Shown: one piece after another, positions 24,249 through 30,116 of the stretch
Layout of the letters: every line of letters begins with the position of its first letter
Position numbering within the stretch: position 1 is the first letter of the stretch
Origin: an uncultured Lachnospiraceae bacterium
Lineage (GTDB): Bacteria > Bacillota > Clostridia > Lachnospirales > Lachnospiraceae
Length of the DNA: 30,116 bases
Assembly: GCA_910587105.1 (NCBI GenBank)
Contig: CAJUMB010000044.1
Location: forward strand, 1 to 30,116
Reading direction: 5' to 3'
Notes under the pieces: generated by a model
The model's input: the letters and a program-made list of their open reading frames with translations, nothing else
What the model was told of the DNA's origin: nothing
Database searches by the model: none
Position numbers and translations under genes: made by a program

Positions 24249-24384
24249 ATAGGTGATTGCGAAACAGGGCAATGATTCGTCTCAAAAGGACGGGATAACA
24301 GAACTGGATTGTCGTAATTATGGGCTTTTGCGTAAGCTTTTAAATGAGATTTTATGCGGGATATAGAGTTTCGCAATCGCCTAT
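24249..24384. mobile_element. MITE-like element with 17-bp terminal inverted repeats
   Basis: ATAGGTGATTGCGAAAC (24249-24265) is matched at 16 of 17 bases by the reverse complement of 24368-24384. The 136-bp unit has no coding capacity. No clear target-site duplication is visible. It sits between a terminator and the start of a broken araC copy, a typical place for a small non-autonomous element, though a large stem-loop structure is another reading. Confidence 0.5.
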
Positions 24385-24413
24385 ATTAGTCCTTATGGCA
24401 GAGGTGGCAAATA

Positions 24414-24599
24414 ATGAATATACACGAAGAAAATAGCGGGGAAGTGCCGTGTCAGAATGTATGGTGGGACAAACGTGTGGCTGCTTCCCAGCGATGTCTG
24501 CCCGAAGTCCCGCCAGAGTGCACTGGACAAGCAGGGTATTATAGCAAATTGTTTAAAAAAATTATAGGATATTCCCTTAAATATTTCAAATTTGACTAA
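24414..24599 (+). pseudogene. Mosaic remnant of an AraC-family regulator gene
   Basis: The 61-codon open frame is what remains of a close relative of the regulator at 21838. Four pieces align in order: the leader and first codons (TGGCAGAGGTG, then MNIHEEN versus MNVHDEN, with VPC conserved); LLPSDV at 24481-24498 in another frame (LLPGDV in the intact protein); SRQSALDKQG at 24508-24537 (SRQSILNKQG); and the C-terminal GYYSKLFKKIIGYS (GYYSRLFKKIMGYS). Three large deletions removed the sensor core and nearly all of the DNA-binding domain. The chance-open frame should not be taken as a functional small protein. Confidence 0.88.
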
Positions 24600-24757
24600 T
24601 ACAGTAAAAGTAAAGTCTCCAAAAAGGTAGAAAGCAGGAAATTTAAATTTTTAGAGAAAAATGCAAATTTAAGAAGAAAATACAGCAATAAATCGAAAGT
24701 ATTTTATATATTAATGTGTTAACATTTGAAGTGGAAAACAGTTTTAGTTTTTATAGT

Positions 24758-24778
24758 TTTGAAACAAAAATTTGAAAC
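24758..24778 (+). promoter_or_regulatory. TTTGAAAC direct repeats upstream of iolG
   Basis: The gap 24600-24817 is very AT-rich and holds no gene. TTTGAAAC occurs at 24758-24765 and 24771-24778, 13 bp apart, about one helical turn and a quarter, just upstream of the iolG start region. They may be half-sites for a regulator; the promoter itself could not be fixed (TATAGT at 24752 lacks a well-spaced -35). Confidence 0.35.
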
Positions 24779-24817
24779 GAAAGAATTACATAAATAAAAT
24801 ATAGAAAGAAGGATGAT

Positions 24818-25828
24818 ATGGAAATTTTGCGAATTGGTCTCGTGGGAACCGGTGGAATCGGCAGAACTCATATTACCAGAATTAATGAAACCCTTCAGGG
24901 CGGGCGAGTAACGGCATGTGCTGATGTTAATTCAGATTTTGGCCTTACAATTGCAGAACAGTTCGGTATGAAAGGTTACGCGGATCCTTTAGAAATGATT
25001 ATATCTGATGACATAGACGCGATTATAGTTGCAACTTCAGATCCCCATCATGAAGAGTTTGTTACAAAATCTGTAGAAGCAGGGAAGCATGTTTTTTGTG
25101 AAAAACCTCTGGCGCCGACACCGGAAGCATGTAAGCGTATTATTGATGCTGAAGTCAAAAGCGGGAAACATTTAGTCCAAGTGGGCTTTATGAGACGTTA
25201 TGATCCGGGATATGTTCAGCTAAAGAAACTTCTGGACAGCGGCGAATACGGAGCCCCTTTGGCGCTTCATTGTTACCATCATAATTATGATGATGGCGGT
25301 GTGGGATGGTCAACAGAAAAATCTGTGGCGAACTCTCTGATTCACGAAATCGATGTTCTGAGATGGCTGCTGGGTGAAAATTATGTGAAGACAGACGTAG
25401 TATTTCCCAGGACAAGCAGGCATGCAGGAGAAGGCATCAAAGACCCTCAGATTATGCATCTTACAACAGAATCTGGAGTTTACATCTCGGTGGAGTCTTT
25501 TGTGTTTTCTCATTATGGATATGATGTCCGCTGCGAGATTGTCTGTGAGGAAGGCATTCTTAATCTTCCAGAACCGGCATATGCAATGGTTCGGACAAAT
25601 AATGCGAGGGTTACGCCTATTTGCCATGATTGGTCAGAGCGTTTTCCGGATGCTTATAATATTGAGTTCCAACAGTGGATTAACGCATGCAAAGAAAACA
25701 GGGTGGATGGGCCCACAGCATGGGATGGTTATGTGGCTCAGATCACTGCGGGCTGCGCTGGAGAGGCACGTGATAAACAGGTATCCGTTGATATCAAACT
25801 TCCAGAGATGCCCGATTTTTACAAATGA
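24818..25828 (+). CDS. iolG: Inositol 2-dehydrogenase
   Basis: NAD-dependent oxidation of myo-inositol to scyllo-inosose, the first pathway step. The 336-residue protein follows B. subtilis IolG closely as I remember it: GTGGIG (10-15), CEKPLAPT with Lys96, LVQVGFMRRYDPGYVQLKKL, HEIDVLRWL with His176, KDPQIM, YGYDVRCEIV and GPTAWDGYVA. One difference stands out: the residue four before the catalytic His is Asn172, where the Bacillus enzyme has Asp. An AGAAGGATG site precedes the ATG. First gene of an iolG-binding protein-ATPase-permease operon, which strongly suggests that importer 2 carries inositol. It is probably the supplier of substrate for IolM of the other operon. Confidence 0.92.
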   Translation: MEILRIGLVGTGGIGRTHITRINETLQGGRVTACADVNSDFGLTIAEQFGMKGYADPLEMIISDDIDAIIVATSDPHHEEFVTKSVEAGKHVFCEKPLAPTPEACKRIIDAEVKSGKHLVQVGFMRRYDPGYVQLKKLLDSGEYGAPLALHCYHHNYDDGGVGWSTEKSVANSLIHEIDVLRWLLGENYVKTDVVFPRTSRHAGEGIKDPQIMHLTTESGVYISVESFVFSHYGYDVRCEIVCEEGILNLPEPAYAMVRTNNARVTPICHDWSERFPDAYNIEFQQWINACKENRVDGPTAWDGYVAQITAGCAGEARDKQVSVDIKLPEMPDFYK

Positions 25829-25832
25829 TCAG

Positions 25833-25856
25833 AACACTGGGCAAAAGGCCAGTGTT
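25833..25856 (+). other. Hairpin between iolG and the binding-protein gene
   Basis: AACACTGG/CCAGTGTT, 8-bp perfect stem with an 8-base loop, five bases after the iolG stop. It lacks a T-run and is more likely an mRNA-stability or partial-attenuation element than a full terminator. Confidence 0.5.
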
Positions 25857-25896
25857 TGATATAAAAAATTATTTAAATTAAAGGGAGGAAACATTT

Positions 25897-26997
25897 ATGA
25901 AGAGAAAACTGGCAGCAGTCTTAATGGCTGTAGCAATGACGATGACGTTTGGGGCATGTGGCAGTTCAGGAAGTTCTGATTCCACAGACGCGGCTTCCAG
26001 TGAACCCACAGCAGAAGCCACAGAAGAGGCAGCAGATGAAACGGCTGAGGACACATCGTCTGCTGACACAAGCGAGGATGCTTCTTCTGAAAGTGAAGTT
26101 GAGCTTTTTGCGGAGGATCTTGATGGAAGTGACGTAAAAGTAGGTTTTGTAGTTAAATCACTTGCTGACCAATATTGGACTCTGGTTAAAGCCGGTGCTG
26201 AAGAAGCTGCTGACAAATATGGCACTGATCTTACTTTTATTGCGCCGAATTCTGAGTCTGATGTACAAAAACAGGTTGAGAATATAGAGACTCTTACTTC
26301 TGCAGGGGTTGATGTTATCTGTGTAGCTCCTTCAAATGATGAGACTGTACTTCCGGCACTGCAAAATGCAGTAGATTCCGGTATTCAGGTTATTGCGGTT
26401 GATACAGATTCAACGCTTCCCGACAAAGCAAGCTTCATTGGTACTGGTAACAAAGAGGCTGCTAAGATCGGCGCTGTCTGGGCAGGAGAGCAGGTAGGTG
26501 AAGGGGCTAAGGCTATTGTTCTCAGAGGACGTCTTGGTGACGCGACTCATGACGCCCGTGAAGAAGGTATTACAGAAGGGCTTACAGAAGCTGGCGTAGA
26601 GGTACTTGAGGTTCAGGCTGCCGATTCCACTGAAGAGAAAGGTATGCAGGTCGCAGAAAATCTCCTTAATAAATATGAAGATGTCAGCCTTATTATAACA
26701 ACTGCTGACAGCATGGCAACAGGCGCTATGAATGCAGTTGCGCAGGGTGGATATTCTGATGTTAATGTTATGGGATTTGACGGAACAATTCCGGGTGTTC
26801 AGTATGTAACAGAGGGCAAATGGCTTGGGACAACTGCGCAGTCACCATATGCAATGGGTGTCCTTGGTGTGGAAAATGCGATTAAGCTGGCTCATGGGGA
26901 AGAGATTCCCGTAAATATCAATTCTGGACAGACTGTAGTTGGACCAGACAATTGTGATGATTTCCTTGCAGATCTTAAAGCTAAGGTAGGCGAATAG
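25897..26997 (+). CDS. Inositol/sugar-binding lipoprotein of ABC transporter, locus 2
   Basis: 366-residue type 1 periplasmic-binding protein. The lipoprotein signal ends FGAC (Cys21), followed by a long Ser/Thr/Glu/Asp-rich tether (22-75). The ligand domain has VKVGFVVKSLADQYW, TSAGVDVICVAPSNDETVLPAL, IQVIAVDTDS, LRGRLGDATHDAREEG and NVMGFDGTIPGV segments, the classic ribose/inositol-binder layout. AAAGGGAGG precedes the ATG. It lies between two hairpins (25833 and 27027), which would let it be made in excess over the ATPase and permease. Linkage to iolG makes inositol the best guess. Leu codons are mostly CTT, unlike the locus 1 binding protein (mostly CTG). Confidence 0.93.
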   Translation: MKRKLAAVLMAVAMTMTFGACGSSGSSDSTDAASSEPTAEATEEAADETAEDTSSADTSEDASSESEVELFAEDLDGSDVKVGFVVKSLADQYWTLVKAGAEEAADKYGTDLTFIAPNSESDVQKQVENIETLTSAGVDVICVAPSNDETVLPALQNAVDSGIQVIAVDTDSTLPDKASFIGTGNKEAAKIGAVWAGEQVGEGAKAIVLRGRLGDATHDAREEGITEGLTEAGVEVLEVQAADSTEEKGMQVAENLLNKYEDVSLIITTADSMATGAMNAVAQGGYSDVNVMGFDGTIPGVQYVTEGKWLGTTAQSPYAMGVLGVENAIKLAHGEEIPVNINSGQTVVGPDNCDDFLADLKAKVGE

Positions 26998-27026
26998 TTT
27001 ATTAGCCGCTGACCACATATTTTTTG

Positions 27027-27055
27027 ATTCCGGACTCCTAAGGGGGTCCGGGAAT
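27027..27055 (+). other. Intra-operon hairpin (partial terminator or mRNA stabiliser)
   Basis: ATTCCGGACTCC (27027-27038) pairs with the GGGGTCCGGGAAT stretch (27042-27055) with small bulges, followed by TTTGCATAT. It stands between the binding-protein and ATPase genes, where such hairpins usually lower downstream expression. Confidence 0.55.
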
Positions 27056-27094
27056 TTGCATATATTGAAGATATAGAAAGGATAGGTGAGACGA

Positions 27095-28600
27095 GTGGGC
27101 GATGTAATAATGGAATTAAAACATATTACAAAATATTTTCCCGGAGTTATTGCTTTGAAAGATATGTCTTTTGAAGTGAGATCCAGTGAAGTACACGGCC
27201 TGATCGGAGAAAACGGTGCTGGAAAATCCACATTGATCAAGGTACTCACCGGCGTAAATATACCAGAAAAGGGCGAGATTGTTGTAGATGGAAAACCTGT
27301 GAAATTTAAGGATCCTAATGTTGCGAAAAGGTATGGTGTCGGTTGTATTTATCAGGAACTGAATATCTGTCCCGATATGAACGTAACAGATAATCTTTTT
27401 ATGAATTATTATCCTAAAAAGAAGAACGGATTTCTTCTTGATTACGCATGGATGGATAAACGCGCGAAAGAGATTATGTTACAGCTGGGGGTTGATGTAG
27501 ATGTGCATACACCTGCAGGAACACTTGGTCTTGGCGTGCAGCAGATGATTGAGATCGGCAAATCTGTTTTAGCTGAGGCTCGGGTCATTATCATGGATGA
27601 ACCGACTTCATCTCTTTCAAATGCAGAAGTAAGACAGTTGATGAAGACGACCAGAGAGCTAAAAGAAAAAGGGATTGCGATTATCTTTATTTCCCATAAA
27701 CTTGAGGAAATGTTCGAAATCTGTGATGTGATCACAGTTATGCGGGATGGTGAGCACATCAGTACCAGACCTGTTGCGGAGGTTACAGAAGATAGTTTGA
27801 TTGCTGATATGGTTGGCAGATCCCTGGATGACCTTTTCCCAAAAGAAGTTTATCCCCAGGGAGAGGAAGCTCTCCGTGTAGAACATTTGAAAGAAACAGG
27901 CGTGCTTAATGACGTAAGTTTTACAGCCTACAATGGACAGGTACTTGGCTTTGCCGGTCTGGTGGGAGCTGGCCGTACAGAGACCATGCGCGCGATTTTT
28001 GGCGCGGATACTCTTGATTCTGGAGATATTTACATCCATGGGAAAAAAGTGAAAATCAGGCGGCCTATGGATGCTATTCATAACAAGATAGCCTTTCTTA
28101 CAGAGGATAGAAAAGGTGAAGGGCTCATTCTTGATGCAAGCGTAAAAGATAATCTATTCTTAGCATCTATCGATAAGGACTCTGAGCATGGTTTCCTGAA
28201 TCAGGCCAAGTACGCAAAAGTAGGCATTGAGAATATAGAGACATATTCGATTAAGACACCCAGCCTTATGACGCCCGCAGGATCCCTCTCAGGCGGAAAT
28301 CAGCAGAAGGTCGTAATCGCTAAATGGGTAAATACAGATGCGGATATTTATATTTTTGATGAACCCACTAGAGGCATTGATGTAGGCGCCAAAATTGAGG
28401 TTTACCAGGTTATCAACAAACTATGCCGTGAAGGGAAGTGTGTAATTATGGTCTCTTCTGAGCTTCCAGAAGTTCTCGGCATGAGCGACCGGGTTATTGT
28501 TATGCGTGGCGGAAGGATTATGGGTGAAATGAGCAGAGAAGACGATCATTTCAATTCGGAAGACATTATGAAAGCTGCTTGGGGAGGTAGATTAGGATGA
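27095..28600 (+). CDS. Inositol/sugar ABC transporter ATP-binding protein, locus 2
   Basis: Double-cassette ATPase, 501 residues. Cassette one has GENGAGKST (38-46), a degenerate LGLGVQQ signature and IIMDEPTSSL; cassette two has GLVGAGRTE, LSGGNQQK and IFDEPTRGID. I chose GTG 27095 (MGDVIMELK), five bases after AGGTGAG; GTG 27086 and ATG 27110 are in frame too. The stop overlaps the permease start in an ATGA junction. Its sequence differs widely from the ATPase at 18038 outside the motifs, and it uses CTT and GTT codons far more, indicating separate ancestry rather than local duplication. Confidence 0.92.
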   Translation: MGDVIMELKHITKYFPGVIALKDMSFEVRSSEVHGLIGENGAGKSTLIKVLTGVNIPEKGEIVVDGKPVKFKDPNVAKRYGVGCIYQELNICPDMNVTDNLFMNYYPKKKNGFLLDYAWMDKRAKEIMLQLGVDVDVHTPAGTLGLGVQQMIEIGKSVLAEARVIIMDEPTSSLSNAEVRQLMKTTRELKEKGIAIIFISHKLEEMFEICDVITVMRDGEHISTRPVAEVTEDSLIADMVGRSLDDLFPKEVYPQGEEALRVEHLKETGVLNDVSFTAYNGQVLGFAGLVGAGRTETMRAIFGADTLDSGDIYIHGKKVKIRRPMDAIHNKIAFLTEDRKGEGLILDASVKDNLFLASIDKDSEHGFLNQAKYAKVGIENIETYSIKTPSLMTPAGSLSGGNQQKVVIAKWVNTDADIYIFDEPTRGIDVGAKIEVYQVINKLCREGKCVIMVSSELPEVLGMSDRVIVMRGGRIMGEMSREDDHFNSEDIMKAAWGGRLG

Positions 28601-29601
28601 AAAAGCAAAATACTATTTTAAGCCGCATCGGCGTGCTTTTGGCATTGATTATTGTAATTGTCATCATGACAGCTTTAACTGGCGGTAAATTCATGACTTT
28701 TAATAACATCATGAATGTATTCCGTCAGACACCAATGATTGCCTTGATGGGTGTTGGTGAACTTTGTGTTATTCTGCTTGGAGGTATCGATCTTTCAGTA
28801 GGTGCGGCTCTTGCGTTTTCCACTTGTGTTGCTGGTATTGCTTATACTGCGGGCTGTCAGAATTCATTTATACTTATTTTGATTTGTCTTGTATGCGGAG
28901 CCCTGTTCGGCGCCTGTAATGGGCTTTTGCTTACCAAATTACATTTGCCGCATCCTTTTATTGCCACATTGGGCACAAAGAATATTTACCGGGGCCTTGC
29001 TCTCTTGATTACAGGCGCCGCAGCCGTTCCTTTTGCGGCGGATACTGTTTCAGGTGTAAAATTCCTGGGTTCTGTTTCTATCGGTGGAAAGTTCCCGGTA
29101 TCCATGATTTTTGTTGTTATTGTATTTGTTATCATGCATATTTTCTTATCTAGGACTGCTCTTGGAAGAAAAATCTATTCCTTTGGCGGCAACTCGGAGG
29201 CCGCAAGACTTGCGGGTGTCAATACGGATCGTGTGCAGGTCATCTGTTATGCGCTTTCCGGTTTCTTCTGCGCATGTGCAGGTATTATCTATATGGGGCG
29301 TCTGAATTCAGCAGTGCCCCTGGCATATCTTGAGGGTGATTCAGACGCAATCGCTTCTTGTATTATCGGTGGTGCATCATTCCTTGGCGGTAAAGGTAAT
29401 GTCTGGGGAACACTTGTGGGCGCTTTCATGATTGCGATTATCCGTAACGGCTGCGACCTTATGGGGATTTCTTCTGATCTTCAGCAGATCGTAATTGGAG
29501 CCATTATCATTGGAGCGGTTGCTGTTGATGTGTTCAGATCTCGTGCAGACGCAAAAGCAAAAAGACTTGCTGTCGCTCAGGCGAATGCTGAAGCAAAATA
29601 A
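28597..29601 (+). CDS. Inositol/sugar ABC transporter permease, locus 2
   Basis: 334-residue RbsC-type membrane permease with eight to ten hydrophobic segments. It has LGGIDLSVGAALAFS, the LHLPHPFIATLGTKNIYRG segment, the ALGRKIYSFGGNSEAARLAGV coupling loop and GGASFLGGKGNVWGTLVG near the C-terminus. The C-terminal tail is basic and Ala-rich. The start codon overlaps the ATPase stop (ATGA), and GGAGG lies just inside the ATPase gene. Last gene of the iolG operon, followed by a strong terminator. Confidence 0.93.
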   Translation: MKKQNTILSRIGVLLALIIVIVIMTALTGGKFMTFNNIMNVFRQTPMIALMGVGELCVILLGGIDLSVGAALAFSTCVAGIAYTAGCQNSFILILICLVCGALFGACNGLLLTKLHLPHPFIATLGTKNIYRGLALLITGAAAVPFAADTVSGVKFLGSVSIGGKFPVSMIFVVIVFVIMHIFLSRTALGRKIYSFGGNSEAARLAGVNTDRVQVICYALSGFFCACAGIIYMGRLNSAVPLAYLEGDSDAIASCIIGGASFLGGKGNVWGTLVGAFMIAIIRNGCDLMGISSDLQQIVIGAIIIGAVAVDVFRSRADAKAKRLAVAQANAEAK

Positions 29602-29616
29602 TCATCCGCTTAAGAT

Positions 29617-29677
29617 ACCTCTGCTTTCTTAGATTTGGTTGTCTAGACCATTATCTATCATACAGCAGAGGTTTTTT
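29617..29677 (+). terminator. Rho-independent terminator of the iolG operon
   Basis: ACCTCTGCT (29617-29625) pairs perfectly with AGCAGAGGT (29664-29672), followed by six T's (29672-29677). The 38-base interior contains a smaller TGGT/ACCA hairpin. Confidence 0.8.
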
Positions 29678-29768
29678 ATTTGGTACTCTTGGGCAATCCA
29701 TAAAGCAAAATAAATCCCAATCACGGAAGTGGAGAAGAAGCCGGAGATGGCAACAGTGGATAAAATTG

Positions 29769-29993
29769 TTATTCTCTCCAATAATCTCTCGTTTCCTGTG
29801 TCGTTGTTTTAACACCAAACAATTTCCACATAAAGTCTTCTCTCTCATGAAAGATATCTGTGATTCGCACTGCATCTTCCTCAATCCGATAAAAAGCATA
29901 ATTATGCTGTACATACAGCATTCTGTAGTCACAGAATATCCCTCTAAAATTTTCTACAGATGGTCCTTTTTTTAAACTGTTGCAGGCTGCGAA
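29769..29993 (-). pseudogene. C-terminal remnant of a RelE/ParE-type toxin gene
   Basis: Only the C-terminal two-thirds of a type II toxin can be read: KGPSVENFRGIFCDYRMLYV, the HNYAFYRIEEDAVRITDIFHERED strand-rich core and the family-typical end TTTQETRDYW. The N-terminal helix is missing and the frame upstream runs through antitoxin sequence in the wrong phase. There is no start codon with a ribosome binding site before the conserved part. It is therefore probably non-functional, or at most a truncated product. It is convergent with the iolG operon. Confidence 0.6.
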
Positions 29994-29994
29994 A

Positions 29995-30081
29995 TTACGC
30001 TTCCTCTGCAGAAAGCCAGCTTTCTTTGTCCGCACGTTCCGCTGCTTTCTTCAGTTTGGAGGCTAGAGCGTGTTTGAAAAT
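29995..30081 (-). pseudogene. C-terminal remnant of an antitoxin gene
   Basis: A frame of 28 codons ending at TAA (29995-29997) encodes KLKKAAERADKESW and LSAEEA, resembling the C-terminal, toxin-wrapping end of RelB/Phd-type antitoxins. It is cut off upstream by TGA at 30082-30084. It lies directly before the toxin remnant in the normal antitoxin-toxin order, but the adjacent toxin N-terminus is lost, suggesting a deletion across the gene junction. Confidence 0.4.
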
Positions 30082-30116
30082 TCATTCACGCCACCCATAC
30101 GCCCCACTTTGCGGCA

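Noticed and set aside
24414..24599. A functional 61-residue small protein
   Set aside because: Its sequence is a collage of pieces of the neighbouring AraC gene, some out of frame.

Overview
The window looks like a chromosomal segment of a Lachnospiraceae-type gut Firmicute. The basis is strong AGGAGG ribosome binding sites, lipoprotein sugar-binding proteins of clostridial style, a BspA-like leucine-rich surface protein, and RNase HI with an N-terminal hybrid-binding domain. The organism call is an inference from gene style; no rRNA or tRNA gene was found.

Layout. 1-383: terminator of an upstream transcript, a dense run of hairpins and a promoter. 384-1472 (+): DnaJ-type co-chaperone. 1445-4113 (-): overlapping pabA-pabB-pabC operon for p-aminobenzoate (folate). 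4281-5697 (+): wreck of a sugar-binding lipoprotein gene followed by an intact inositol-dehydrogenase-like gene. 5759-8336 (-): large secreted peptidase-like/leucine-rich-repeat/His-Cys-repeat/lysine-rich protein, split by a frameshift, behind a hairpin-rich leader. 8521-9930 (-): radA. 10051-10464 (-): conserved small protein. 10648-11253 (+): RNase H. 11264-11417: possible structured RNA.

11510-29601 is a large sugar-alcohol catabolism region. The operon iolO-iolN-Zn-ADH-iolM (12569-16915) matches, by recalled family sequence and motif, the Thermotoga-type inositol pathway: scyllo-inosose is oxidised again, the ring is opened hydrolytically, and 5-keto-L-gluconate is epimerised to tagaturonate. 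It differs from the Bacillus IolBCDE route, none of whose genes are present here. A canonical iolG-type inositol 2-dehydrogenase heads a second operon with a complete ribose-type ABC importer (24818-29601). Between them lie an AraC regulator, a first complete ABC importer, a second AraC regulator and a uroporphyrinogen-decarboxylase-fold protein (16981-24189), whose substrate is unknown but may be a methylated inositol. A mosaic remnant of a second-AraC-like gene and a MITE-like inverted-repeat element sit at the join between the two loci, pointing to duplication followed by decay.

29617-30116: strong terminator, then the eroded remains of a RelE/ParE-type toxin-antitoxin pair, possibly abutting a mobile-element edge at the right end. 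All functional assignments come from reading motifs and remembered family sequences; no database search was run.
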